From: CAXXOK01 sp963666755
GTDB lineage: Bacteria; Bacillota; Clostridia; Christensenellales; Aristaeellaceae
DNA: 64,000 nt
Direction of reading: 5' to 3'
Assembly (NCBI GenBank): GCA_963666755.2
Contig: CAXXGW010000009.1
Location: forward strand, 1,116,001 to 1,180,000
Shown here: piece after piece, positions 7,443 to 16,164 of the stretch
How positions within the stretch are numbered: position 1 is the stretch's first letter
How the letters are laid out: each line of letters begins with the position of its first letter
Notes under the pieces: generated by a model
What the model saw: only the letters and a program-made list of their open reading frames with translations
What the model was told of the DNA's origin: nothing
Database searches by the model: none
Position numbers and translations under genes: made by a program

Positions 7443-8537
7443 ATGCCCGGCACTTTTTCCCAGTTACCGGAAACCGTAACGCTGGACGACGAACAAAGCG
7501 CACTGGTCATTCTGGACCAGACGCGCCTGCCCAACGAGGTGGTTACCCTGCGCCTGACCACGCTGAAAAGCATCTGTAATGCCATATACACCCTGCAAGT
7601 ACGCGGCGCGCCTGCCATCGGCGTAGCGGCGGGGTTTGGGCTGTATCTGGCGGCCAAGGCGATCCGGACGGATACGGTTGAGGCGTTTTTGGCACAGCTA
7701 CGGGAGGCGAAGGCGGCGCTTAATGCCACGAGGCCGACGGCGGTAAACCTGTCCTGGGCGCTCAACCGCATGGAGGGCGTTGTGCTGGCCCATGCCGACG
7801 AGCCTGTGCCCACCCTGAAGGCGCGGCTGCTTTCCGAAAGCCGGGCTATCTACGTCGAGGATGCGGACATGTGCCGTAAAATTGGCGAGTATGGCCTAAC
7901 ACTGCTGAAAGACGGCTGCGGGGTGCTCACCCATTGCAACGCCGGGCAGCTGGCCACCGCGCGCTACGGTACGGCGCTGGCACCGATCCATCTGGGCCGG
8001 GAGCGCGGCTACCACTTTCACGTGTACGCCGATGAGACGCGGCCGCTCTTGCAGGGCGCGCGCCTGACAGCCTTTGAATTGCAGGCGGATGGCGTGGAAA
8101 CAACACTTATTTGCGATAACATGGCATCGCAGGTGATGCGCAACGGATGGGTGCAGGCGGTGCTGGTCGGCTGTGACCGTGTGGCGGCCAACGGGGATGT
8201 GTGTAATAAAATCGGCACTTCCGGCGTGGCCATCCTGGCGAAGCATTACGGCATTCCCTTCTATGTACTGGGGCCAACCTCCACGGTGGATATGAGCATC
8301 GCCGGCGGGGCGGATATCCCCATTGAACAGCGCCCGGCCGAGGAAGTGACCACCCGCTGGTATCAACAGCCAATGGCGCCAGCAGGCGTGCATGTGTTTA
8401 ACCCGGCCTTTGATGTAACCGATCATACGCTGGTGACCGCGATCATCACCGAAAAGGGAATCCTGAGGCCTCCCTACGCCGAAGCGTTGCACGCGCTGTT
8501 TCCCAAAACCTATGCTGCCGCACAAGCCGGATGCTGA
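7443..8537 (+). CDS. mtnA: S-methyl-5-thioribose-1-phosphate isomerase
   Basis: A 364-residue member of the MtnA/eIF2B-like isomerase family, which converts 5-methylthioribose-1-phosphate to methylthioribulose-1-phosphate in methionine salvage. Seen are the N-terminal 'QVRGAPAIGVAAGFG', the active-site cysteine segment 'GVLTHCNAG', and the Asp segment 'GCDRVAANGDVCNKIGT' followed by 'YVLGPTSTVD'. ATG 7443 follows ACGGAGG; no frame upstream has a site. No other methionine-salvage gene (mtnK, mtnB, mtnN) is next to it, so the enzyme may serve a different 5-deoxysugar shunt. Related aminotransferase-linked or ribose-1,5-bisphosphate isomerases are the alternative. Confidence 0.9.
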   Translation: MPGTFSQLPETVTLDDEQSALVILDQTRLPNEVVTLRLTTLKSICNAIYTLQVRGAPAIGVAAGFGLYLAAKAIRTDTVEAFLAQLREAKAALNATRPTAVNLSWALNRMEGVVLAHADEPVPTLKARLLSESRAIYVEDADMCRKIGEYGLTLLKDGCGVLTHCNAGQLATARYGTALAPIHLGRERGYHFHVYADETRPLLQGARLTAFELQADGVETTLICDNMASQVMRNGWVQAVLVGCDRVAANGDVCNKIGTSGVAILAKHYGIPFYVLGPTSTVDMSIAGGADIPIEQRPAEEVTTRWYQQPMAPAGVHVFNPAFDVTDHTLVTAIITEKGILRPPYAEALHALFPKTYAAAQAGC

Positions 8538-8617
8538 AGCCGGGCCTACGGTAGTCTGCTCCGATTGCGCATCAGGGTACGGCATGAAGCACGGACCGAT
8601 TTATAATTAAACTTCGA

Positions 8618-9499
8618 TCAGGGAAGCGTAACGTCCGTTGCGCCGTAAAACAGCAGATAGCTTTCCAGCAAATCAGCCCGCAGGGTGTGCCCGCCCGGAT
8701 GTGACTGCATTGTCACCTGCACGCCCCGCACCGTAAGGGCCTCGGCAATCGCCTGTATTGCCTCGGCAAAGGGATCGTTTTCAACGCCGTAATCCATGAA
8801 AACCCGCAATGTATCCATGCCGTGCTGTGCCGCAAAGCGGACGTCCGGCGTCAGGCCTTGTTGCAGCGCGGTTCCGTACAGCCAGCGCTCCAGCTGCCCG
8901 TCGTCATAGGCGGTATCGGCGATCGCGGGGCTGTATGCGCCGATTTTGGAAAACAGCTCCGGATGGCGCAGCCCAATTTGCAGGGCGAACTGTCCACCCA
9001 TGGAAAACCCGCCGATGTAGCGCCCCTGCGGATGCGCTTGGGTGGCGTATTGCGCGTCGATGGCCGGGATCAGTTCCCCGCACAGGAATTGCTCCATGCG
9101 GGTTGCGTCCCTCTTACCATCGCGTAAATCCTCCTGAATTACCTTGGCGGAATCATAACGTGTGAGTGGGAAAACCATCAGCATCGGGGCCAGCGCGCCG
9201 CTTTGCATCAGGGAATCGGCAACCTTGCCGATGCCCGCGTCCCGCAACCATTGGGTTTCGGAGCCGCTGTACCCGTGCATGGCGTACCACACGGGGTAAC
9301 GCTTGTCTGCCGCATAATCCGGGGGAAGGTACACGATATACGGCACGGCAAAGCCCATGGCGCGGCTTTGCAGCGTGAAACGCAGTTCTTCAGAAGCATG
9401 AGCCTCTGCGCTCACGGAGAACAGGGGGAGCCATGTGAGCAACACCAACAGATACATTGCCGAAAGGCGCGGGCCGGATCGATGCAGGCATAACCGCAT
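8618..9499 (-). CDS. Secreted alpha/beta-hydrolase esterase (EstA/feruloyl-esterase-like)
   Basis: A 293-residue exported serine esterase of the putative-esterase (Esterase D/FrsA-like) family. A signal peptide covers about residues 1-37 (hydrophobic 'MYLLVLLTWLPLF', then SAEAHA). The mature part has 'VYLPPDYAADKRYPVWYAMHGYSG', nucleophile Ser in 'GGFSMGG', the acid in 'FMDYGVEND' and catalytic His in 'HPGGHT'. Such enzymes remove acyl or feruloyl groups from polysaccharides. The start is the ATG at 9499, with AAAGGAG seven bases upstream; longer frames lack a site. It is transcribed against its neighbours and stands alone. Plant-polymer deacylation would fit the arabinofuranosidase locus at 18-24 kb. 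Confidence 0.8.
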   Translation of the reverse strand: MRLCLHRSGPRLSAMYLLVLLTWLPLFSVSAEAHASEELRFTLQSRAMGFAVPYIVYLPPDYAADKRYPVWYAMHGYSGSETQWLRDAGIGKVADSLMQSGALAPMLMVFPLTRYDSAKVIQEDLRDGKRDATRMEQFLCGELIPAIDAQYATQAHPQGRYIGGFSMGGQFALQIGLRHPELFSKIGAYSPAIADTAYDDGQLERWLYGTALQQGLTPDVRFAAQHGMDTLRVFMDYGVENDPFAEAIQAIAEALTVRGVQVTMQSHPGGHTLRADLLESYLLFYGATDVTLP

Positions 9500-9660
9500 T
9501 GCGTGCTCCTTTAAAAAATGTCTGTGTTCTTCGCGCATCACGGCGCCACAGCTGAATGGAAAATTCTGTGACCGGAAGCCGCTTTCCTGCATGTGCGGGA
9601 AGGTTTCATCAGGGTTTATACCGGCTTATATCGTGGTATAAGGCAACCAACGGGCATGAA

Positions 9661-9689
9661 TTGCGGTTTTACCGCGGCTGCGCTATAAT
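9661..9689 (+). promoter_or_regulatory. Promoter of the C39-like protein gene
   Basis: TTGCGG (9661-9666), 17-base spacer, TATAAT (9684-9689); the start codon is 33 bases downstream. Confidence 0.7.
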
Positions 9690-9721
9690 GGTGTCTATTC
9701 CGCGGGGAGGCGATATGGCTT

Positions 9722-10360
9722 ATGAAGTACTCGGTAACGCGGCCGCAGGCGTTAAACGTTGCGGGCAATCCGGCTTCGGCCCCCTTTTTTGGGGGCGATC
9801 AGGCGTGGTACGCCGAGGAATGGCATCGTCGGGCTGGTTGCGGCCCTACCTGCGCCGCCAATGTGACGGCGTATCTGGCGGCTACCCATCCGGAGCTGGA
9901 GGCACTTTATGCGGGCGACACCATGGATCAGGCGGCCTTTGCCAACCATATGGAAGCGCTGTACACCTTTGTGACCCCCGGCAATATGGGGCTGAACCGT
10001 CCGGAAATGTACACCGAAGGGGTGGAGGCTTTTGCCGCCAGCCGGGGGATTCCCCTCAAATCGCACCTGTTTGAAACGGCAGGGTATGCCTGCCGGGAGC
10101 GCCCTTCCGTGCAAGAGCTGGCTGCTTTTGTGCGGGAGGGGCTGTCGGCGGATTGTCCGGTGGCGTTCCTCAACCTGAGCAAAGGCCGTGTTAAGAACTT
10201 GCAGGGTTGGCATTGGATTACCATCACGGCGGCCGAAATGGATGACAATCAGCTGTTTGCCTGGGCCAGCGACGAGGGGAAGGAAATCCGCTTTGATTTA
10301 AAACTTTGGTACCTGAGCACGCGCATGCGCGGCGGGTTGGTGTATTTTACCCGCCCCTGA
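9722..10360 (+). CDS. Papain/C39-like cysteine-peptidase-fold protein
   Basis: A 212-residue soluble protein without signal peptide. 'RAGCGPTCAANVTAYLA' (about residues 37-53) resembles the catalytic-Cys helix of C39-type and other papain-like proteins, and 'GWHWITITA' near residue 165 could supply the His, with 'WASDEGKEIRFD' following where an Asn/Asp is expected. The family members annotated this way are often of unknown substrate. Start ATG 9722 follows GGGGAGG at 9704-9710. No toxin, leader peptide or transporter lies next to it. Function is inferred only from these motifs. Confidence 0.5.
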   Translation: MKYSVTRPQALNVAGNPASAPFFGGDQAWYAEEWHRRAGCGPTCAANVTAYLAATHPELEALYAGDTMDQAAFANHMEALYTFVTPGNMGLNRPEMYTEGVEAFAASRGIPLKSHLFETAGYACRERPSVQELAAFVREGLSADCPVAFLNLSKGRVKNLQGWHWITITAAEMDDNQLFAWASDEGKEIRFDLKLWYLSTRMRGGLVYFTRP

Positions 10361-10412
10361 CAGGTGGTAACGTGCGGCGCTTGCGTATGTGCTGCGGGCA
10401 AATTGCCATGCG

Positions 10413-10445
10413 GTTTCCTTTGCCTGAAAAGGGAAACGTCTTCTG
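10413..10445 (+). terminator. Possible terminator of the C39-like gene
   Basis: GTTTCCTTT pairs with AAAGGGAAAC-type arm (one G-T pair) around a six-base loop; the following CGTCTTCTGTT is only mildly T-rich. Confidence 0.4.
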
Positions 10446-10625
10446 TTATTGATAAGGTTTGCGTTAAGGATGAAGTAAATACGGATCAGCTTATCGGCAG
10501 GGTCGGTTGACTCTGCCGTTTCATTTCCGCCGCAACGCTGTACAAAAGGAGTTGCTGGGAATGCATCCTGATCGCATATGGATGAAACTGCATCCGGGTA
10601 AAACTTGCGCAGCCGGAAAACCAAA

Positions 10626-10655
10626 TTGAGATGGAAATCCGACTCTGCCTATGGT
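10626..10655 (+). promoter_or_regulatory. Possible promoter of the PAS-GGDEF-HD-GYP gene
   Basis: TTGAGA (10626-10631), 18-base spacer, TATGGT (10650-10655), one hundred bases before the start codon. The -10 is imperfect. Confidence 0.4.
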
Positions 10656-10754
10656 AAACTGAGCTATCGCAAATCCTGAAAGCAAGCCAATCATTCCATT
10701 GGCACAATGAAAATCAATTTATGCCGTTACTACAATCGGGAAAGAAGGATAGCG

Positions 10755-12917
10755 ATGGCAAAGAATACTGAACTGGAACTCATTTTTAACAACACGCAGG
10801 ATTTGATGTTCATGGCGGAATTTGTCGACGGCGATTTTCACTACATCCGCCTCAATGCTGCCCATGAAAAGGTATCGGGGCTTGAAAACCGTGATGTGGA
10901 AGGGAAAACCCCGCAGGAGGTCTGGGGCCGTGAAACCGGTAAAAGGCTGCACGATTTCTACCTGCAGGGGTTGCAGTCGGACGACGGCATCACCCGTGAG
11001 GAGTCGCTGGAAATCGGGGGCAAGCCCTACGTATTCATGACCCGGCTCATGCCCGCCACCGAGGATGGACGGCGTTTCCTGATCGTGTCCAGAACAGATA
11101 TTACGCAGTTAAAAACCCTGCAGCAGGAACATGTAAGCCTGTTGCAACGGTTGCAAGCCATGTTTGGCGACCATAGCGCCATTATGCTGGTAATTGATCC
11201 GGAAACCGGCCGGATTCTGGATGCCAACCCTTCAGCCAGCCGTTTTTATGGCTATGAAACGGAGGAGCTGTTGGGCATGAACATACAGGATATTAACATG
11301 CTGCCACAGGATGAGACGGCTGTGATGCGGAAACGGGCCCTGGAGCGCAGGCAAGGGTATTTTATCTTTCCGCACCGGCTGAAGAACGGCGAAATCCGGC
11401 TGGTGGAGGTCAACTCCAGCCCCTTTGAGGACAAGGGCGCAAAGCGGCTGTTTTCCATCATTTTTGACGTAACGGACCGCGAGATGTATAAAAAGAAGCT
11501 CTTTCGGGAGAAGGAAATGCTGGACACAACCCTGCGCTCCATCGGGGACGGGGTTGTCACGACGGATGTGGACGGTAAGATCACTTCTATGAACCGCGTG
11601 GCCGAAGAAATCACCAAGTGGAACCGCGAAGAAGTTCTGGGGCGTGATTTCGGCGATGTTTTCCTGCTGGTGAACGAGCGTGACGGCAGTGCGCGGGAAA
11701 ACCCGATCCGCACTGCGCTGGAAACGGGCAAGATTATCGGCATTGCGAACGAAACCGCCCTGATCACCAAGGATCAGGAGCTGATTACGGTTGCGGACAG
11801 CGCAGCGCCCATTAAAAACGAGAACGGCGCCATCTTTGGCGCGGTGATTGTGTTCCGAGACATTCGGGCGGAAAAGGCCCGCCAGGAGGAAGTGCTTTTC
11901 CTCAGCTACCACGACGCGCTCACGGGGCTGTATAACAGACGATACATCGAAACGGAAATCCACCGGTTGGATGGCACCATGGAATTGCCGGTCTCTGTGA
12001 TTATGGGCGATGTGAACGGGCTGAAAATCGCCAACGACGTTTTCAGCCATGAAACGGGCGACGAACTGCTGAAACGGGTCTCTACGGTGTTTAAAGAATG
12101 TTGCGGAAGGGACGATATCGTGGCCCGCTGGGGCGGCGACGAGTTCCTGATGGTCATGCCCAAGGCAAAACTGGAGCAGGCAGAAGCGATGATCCACCGC
12201 CTGAAGGAAAGCTTCCAGCAGCAGAGCGAAGGCACCATGCAGCTGAGCGTTTCGCTCGGCTGTGCCGAAAAGATCAACGCAGACCAGCATCTGAGCGACA
12301 TCATCAGCCAGGCGGAAGAATGGATGTACCATCAGAAGCTGCTGGAGGGCAAGAGCTACCGCAACTCGATTATCAACACGCTGCTGGCCACACTGTATGA
12401 AAAGAGCATGGAAACCGAAGAACACGCCGAGCGGTTAATGCAGTACTGCCGGTCGATGGGCGAACAGCTGAACTTTTCCGACAAGAAGTTGAATGAGCTT
12501 TCGCTTTTGGCTGTGCTGCACGACATCGGCAAGGTGGGCATCAAGGAAGAAATCCTGAAAAAACCGGGCAAGCTTACGCCGGAAGAATGGCAGGAGATGA
12601 AGAAGCACCCGGAAATCGGGTATCGCATTGCACAGAACACGCCGGAGCTGATTGACGTTTCCGAGCTGATCCTGTCCCACCACGAGCGGTGGGACGGCGA
12701 AGGCTACCCCGGCAGGCTCAAGGGCGAGGATATCCCGCTCAGCTGCCGCATCCTTGCCGTGGCCGATTCGTTTGACGCCATGACCAACGACCGGGTTTAC
12801 CGCAAGGCCCTCAGCCGGGATGCCGCAATCCGGGAGATTGCCCAGAACGCCGGCACCCAGTTCGACCCAGCTGTTGTGGATGCGTTTTTACGCATATTGG
12901 AGGCGGAAGGGGAATAG
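10755..12917 (+). CDS. PAS-PAS-PAS-GGDEF-HD-GYP cyclic-di-GMP enzyme
   Basis: A 720-residue cytoplasmic sensor protein without membrane helices. Three PAS-like segments (about residues 5-120, 135-250 and 255-380, each ending in a 'DIT', 'DVTDRE' or 'DIRAEK' linker) precede a GGDEF domain with intact G460-G-D-E-F464, and a C-terminal HD-GYP domain with H589-D590 ('HDIGKVGI'), H642-H643 and G650-Y-P652. It could both make and break cyclic-di-GMP, depending on the PAS signals. A canonical RxxD inhibitory site five residues before GGDEF is missing. ATG 10755 follows AAAGAAGG; the longer reading has no site. Single-gene unit. Confidence 0.93.
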   Translation: MAKNTELELIFNNTQDLMFMAEFVDGDFHYIRLNAAHEKVSGLENRDVEGKTPQEVWGRETGKRLHDFYLQGLQSDDGITREESLEIGGKPYVFMTRLMPATEDGRRFLIVSRTDITQLKTLQQEHVSLLQRLQAMFGDHSAIMLVIDPETGRILDANPSASRFYGYETEELLGMNIQDINMLPQDETAVMRKRALERRQGYFIFPHRLKNGEIRLVEVNSSPFEDKGAKRLFSIIFDVTDREMYKKKLFREKEMLDTTLRSIGDGVVTTDVDGKITSMNRVAEEITKWNREEVLGRDFGDVFLLVNERDGSARENPIRTALETGKIIGIANETALITKDQELITVADSAAPIKNENGAIFGAVIVFRDIRAEKARQEEVLFLSYHDALTGLYNRRYIETEIHRLDGTMELPVSVIMGDVNGLKIANDVFSHETGDELLKRVSTVFKECCGRDDIVARWGGDEFLMVMPKAKLEQAEAMIHRLKESFQQQSEGTMQLSVSLGCAEKINADQHLSDIISQAEEWMYHQKLLEGKSYRNSIINTLLATLYEKSMETEEHAERLMQYCRSMGEQLNFSDKKLNELSLLAVLHDIGKVGIKEEILKKPGKLTPEEWQEMKKHPEIGYRIAQNTPELIDVSELILSHHERWDGEGYPGRLKGEDIPLSCRILAVADSFDAMTNDRVYRKALSRDAAIREIAQNAGTQFDPAVVDAFLRILEAEGE

Positions 12918-13072
12918 GGGAAATGGCTGAGGAGGGAAGAGTAAAGGCGTTCAGTCTGTATAAGTGTACAAGAATTCTAGCACACGATGCTTTAGAATAC
13001 CCCATTATAGCACCTGCAGAGTTGCATTATATACAATTAATTATTTAATCAAGGCTATACCTGTAGCGCTGG

Positions 13073-13603
13073 TTAATAGACATCCCAACGGGGGGAAAGC
13101 TTATACTCTTTGTTATCGGGAATCGTAATACCTAATCTTGTTGTCGCAATATGGTACGCTTGTATTGATATTTCCATGAGATCCAGCCAGTCGTCACGGG
13201 TTGCAACGAATTTCTTCACGTTCTTCTTGTCCACAGATGCAAAGAATGCTTTCTCTGCTGTAGCTAATGCACTGCTTTGTGATTTCAATACAGCGTTTAT
13301 AGCTTTGCTGCTCTTGCCTGCAATCAGGTCGTTGTAGTTGGTAAACAGAATGTTCCTTAGTGATAGCAAGTCGTACCAGAGCTGACTTGCTTCAACTTGC
13401 TGTTCGAAAGACAAGTTGATGGCAATCATTTCACCACGTTCGAACTCTTGCTGAAGGATGCTAATAGCGTCCTCAGTACTCCATGATTCAGAATCGGGAT
13501 TGGCAGCAATCAGCTGCCCTGCTACCCCAATCGGTTCTGCAGAACCAACCGATACCATCAAGAACATGGACAGAGCTAAAACTAGAGATAGAAAAGATTT
13601 CAT
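13073..13603 (-). CDS. Secreted protein of unknown function in an AT-rich island
   Basis: A 176-residue protein with a typical signal peptide (MKSFLSLVLALSMFLMVSVGSAEP; cleavage after about residue 22). The mature part is mostly helical-looking, with 'AISILQQEFERGE', 'FEQQVEASQLWYDLLSLRNILF' and 'AEKAFFASVDKKNVKKF', and no cysteines. I do not recognise the family. Start ATG 13603 has TAGGAGGT ideally placed. Codon choice is clearly more AT-rich than in neighbours, as is the DNA from 12930 to 14100, which suggests recent acquisition. It is alone and points away from the adjacent ABC operon. Confidence 0.6.
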   Translation of the reverse strand: MKSFLSLVLALSMFLMVSVGSAEPIGVAGQLIAANPDSESWSTEDAISILQQEFERGEMIAINLSFEQQVEASQLWYDLLSLRNILFTNYNDLIAGKSSKAINAVLKSQSSALATAEKAFFASVDKKNVKKFVATRDDWLDLMEISIQAYHIATTRLGITIPDNKEYKLSPRWDVY

Positions 13604-14126
13604 ACCATGACCTCCTAATGCTATAGTTATTCTCGTTCAGCGATCCTTCAATCACAGCACATATCTATAAAGGCGGCACTTCATTTTCGTATGCATGTGT
13701 GGAGAAATCTCAGAAACAACCTACAGTATAGTTGACAGTATAATTATACCATAAATCCTTAATTTCGTCTTGTGCTAAGTGCTTACAAACAAAAAATACA
13801 TCCCTCTTTCATAGATCAATGATAGAGAGAAGTATTTTTATAGTTAAGGACTTCCTTCTCGATACGAGGCTGGCGTTCTTATTGTATGCGATAGGAGTGT
13901 TGACTTGCTAGCGGCTGCGATACCTCTGATGCTTTGGTTTTGGCTTTCAGCGTGGATTTCAAAGGCTGATGGAAACCAGATATTACAATGCATGAGACCT
14001 ACTTTCAAGAATGCGTGAGATGGATACATTTTATACCCAGTTTAGAACCGGCACACGATACAACGATCGATCCCTATCAACAGGATGAGCCAAGCACGCC
14101 AAGAGCCGCGCTCTGGCATCACGCGG
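13604..14126. other. AT-rich intergenic region
   Basis: About 520 bases without a convincing gene. It contains the perfect palindrome GTATAATTATAC (13738-13749), whose minus-strand TATAAT could be the -10 of the secreted-protein gene, and a TTGACA on the plus strand at 13732 with no partner. The rest shows nothing I can name. Confidence 0.4.
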
Positions 14127-14921
14127 TCAGGACAGGATCATTTTATCATCCGCTTCGTCTGAGCCGCTGGCTTGATTGAAACGGGCGAGCAGTTTTTCCA
14201 CGGTCAGCTTTTTCTTTTCCTCGCCGTCCACGTCAATCACAATCTGGCCTTCATACAGCATAATCAGCCGGTTGCCGTGGGCGATCGCATCCTTCATGTT
14301 GTGCGTGATCATCAGCGTGGTGAGTTGTTCACGCCCGACAATACGCTCCGTGCTTTCCAGAACATTGGCAGCGGTTTTCGGGTCCAGCGCGGCGGTATGT
14401 TCGTCCAGCAGCAGTAGTTTCGGTTTTTTAAGCGTGGCCATTAAAAGGGTGAGCGCTTGTCGCTGCCCGCCGGACAAGAGCCCTACCTTGGTAGTCAGCC
14501 GCTGCTCTAGTCCTAGGCCTAATCCAGTCAGCAGTTCACGGTACAGTTCCCGTTCCTTGCCGGTAATGCCCCAACGCAAGCCGCGATGCTGCCCGCGCCT
14601 AAGCGCAAGAGCCAAGTTTTCCTCAATACCCATACTGGCGGCTGTGCCCATCATCGGGTCCTGAAACACACGCCCGATATACGCGGCGCGCCGGTGTTCC
14701 GGCAAGCGGGTCACATCGGTGCCGTCAATACAGATACGCCCCTCATCCACCGCAAACACGCCTGCCACAGCGTTTAACATGGTTGACTTTCCCGCACCAT
14801 TACCACCGATAACGGTTACAAAGTCGCCATCCCGCAGCGTGAGCGAAAGATGGTTTAGCGCCACTTTCTGATTCACGGTGTTGGGATTGAAGGTTTTGGA
14901 GATGCGCTCAATATTAAGCAT
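14127..14921 (-). CDS. ABC transporter ATP-binding protein (TrpZ/YnfE-like)
   Basis: A 264-residue ATPase with Walker A 'GGNGAGKST', signature 'LSGGQRQAL', Walker B 'LLLLDEHTAALDP' and H-switch 'MITHNM'. The 'DEHTAALDP' form is characteristic of ATPases that go with ABC_sub_bind proteins and their small permeases. It energises uptake through the permease encoded upstream, with which it overlaps by eight bases. The start at 14921 follows AAAGGAG nine bases away; the longer frame lies inside the permease gene. Confidence 0.92.
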   Translation of the reverse strand: MLNIERISKTFNPNTVNQKVALNHLSLTLRDGDFVTVIGGNGAGKSTMLNAVAGVFAVDEGRICIDGTDVTRLPEHRRAAYIGRVFQDPMMGTAASMGIEENLALALRRGQHRGLRWGITGKERELYRELLTGLGLGLEQRLTTKVGLLSGGQRQALTLLMATLKKPKLLLLDEHTAALDPKTAANVLESTERIVGREQLTTLMITHNMKDAIAHGNRLIMLYEGQIVIDVDGEEKKKLTVEKLLARFNQASGSDEADDKMILS

Positions 14922-15864
14922 GGCGAGACGCTCCTTTGTTGCTCTGGTACGAGGCGAAGTACTTGCCATTCCAGTAGGGAATAGCAAGGAACACAGCCAC
15001 CACCAGTGCGGAGAGGAGTTTTAGATAGTTCGCATCCAACTTGAGCCACAGTACTGTCTGAATCACCATGTAATACACAATCGCACCGATGACTACGCCC
15101 AACAACCGGAGCGCGAAATTGCGGAATAGCTTAGCAAACAGCACCTCGCCGATGATCACGCTTGCCAACCCGATCACGATCGCACCTCGGCCCATATTGA
15201 TATCGGCAAAGCCCTGATACTGCGAAAGCAGCCCGCCGGAAAGCGCCACCAGCCCATTGGAAAGCATAATGCCCAGCACCGTATTCATGTTGGTGTTGAT
15301 GCCCTGCGCGCGAGCCATGTGCAGGTTTGCGCCTGTCGCACGCACCGATGAGCCCAGCTCCGTACCAAAAAACCAGTAAAGCAATAGGATAATCATCACG
15401 ATAAATAAGCTGACAATCAAAATAGGCGATAAGAAAAACGACCGTGTACCCTTAATAACTTCTTGCAAATACCGTAGAGATACCAGTAGCGGGTACTTAT
15501 CCACATTGATAGCCTGATTCGCTTTGCCCATAATTGCCAGATTGACAGACCAAAGCCCTAACTGAGTAAGGATACCCGCGAGGATGGCAGAAATACCGCA
15601 GAACGTATGAAGGAGGCCTGTTACCAGCCCCGCGACAACCCCCGCTAAAAACGCGCACAGCAGTGCCACGCCGGAATCGTAGCCCTGTAAAAGCATCACT
15701 ACGCACACTGCTCCGCCTGTGCAAAAACTGCCGTCTACCGTCAGATCGGCGATATTAAGAACTTTATAAGTGATGTATACGCCGATGGCCATAATGCCCC
15801 AGATTAAGCCCTGCGCGATGGAGCCGGGCAGTTGCCCCAACAGTTCAAGCGGGTTCAGTGTCAA
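14914..15864 (-). CDS. ABC transporter permease (TrpY/YnfD-like)
   Basis: A 316-residue polytopic permease related to branched-chain/ribose-type permeases, with eight or so helices. It has 'GLIWGIMAIGVYITYKVL' and 'LTVDGSFCTGGA' near the N-terminus and 'GLVALSGGLLSQYQGFADINMGRGAI', the family's most conserved stretch, around residue 215. It starts at a TTG (15862-15864) seven bases after GGAGGG. It lies 300 bases after the binding-protein gene and overlaps the ATPase gene, so the three form one importer. Substrates known for the family include tryptophan and other small aromatic or nucleoside-like solutes. Confidence 0.9.
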   Translation of the reverse strand: MTLNPLELLGQLPGSIAQGLIWGIMAIGVYITYKVLNIADLTVDGSFCTGGAVCVVMLLQGYDSGVALLCAFLAGVVAGLVTGLLHTFCGISAILAGILTQLGLWSVNLAIMGKANQAINVDKYPLLVSLRYLQEVIKGTRSFFLSPILIVSLFIVMIILLLYWFFGTELGSSVRATGANLHMARAQGINTNMNTVLGIMLSNGLVALSGGLLSQYQGFADINMGRGAIVIGLASVIIGEVLFAKLFRNFALRLLGVVIGAIVYYMVIQTVLWLKLDANYLKLLSALVVAVFLAIPYWNGKYFASYQSNKGASRHA

Positions 15865-16094
15865 AAGAATCCCTCCAACCGTACGGATTACTCAAGTGCG
15901 CCCCCCGGGCTGCTTGGCATATGCCTGGCTGCGCGGGTGTTCTGGTGCTATCACAAGCATTTTTCCGAATGATATCAGGAACCAGAGCATCTGCGAAGCC
16001 TTCAAAAGCGTTTTGCACGTTTTATTAAAAACGTAGCAGAACAGCCCAGCGCTCCGTAGAACCTGCCTGCGGAAATCCAGGCATAACCCAAAAG

Positions 16095-16150
16095 CAAAAC
16101 GCCCCGTGCCGCCCCCGCGCTATAGCATTAGCGCGGCAGGCATGGGCAGG
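16095..16150 (-). terminator. Hairpin between binding protein and permease genes
   Basis: Read on the minus strand, a stem with CCGCGCTA/TAGCGCGG arms (16115-16136) and longer flanking GC pairing is followed by GCGTTTTGCTTTTGGG. It probably trims transcription after the binding-protein gene so that this protein is made in excess. Confidence 0.55.
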
Positions 16151-16164
16151 GGCGAAGGGCAGGC

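Larger units (their letters stand above)
10361..10754 (+). other. Leader region of the cyclic-di-GMP enzyme gene
   Basis: A 394-base stretch without a convincing gene. It holds a possible terminator (10413-10437), a small stem CGGCAG/CTGCCG (10496-10519), a 22-codon frame at 10561-10629 behind AAAAGGAG, and a possible promoter (10626-10655). I looked for a GEMM cyclic-di-GMP riboswitch and saw none. Confidence 0.4.
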
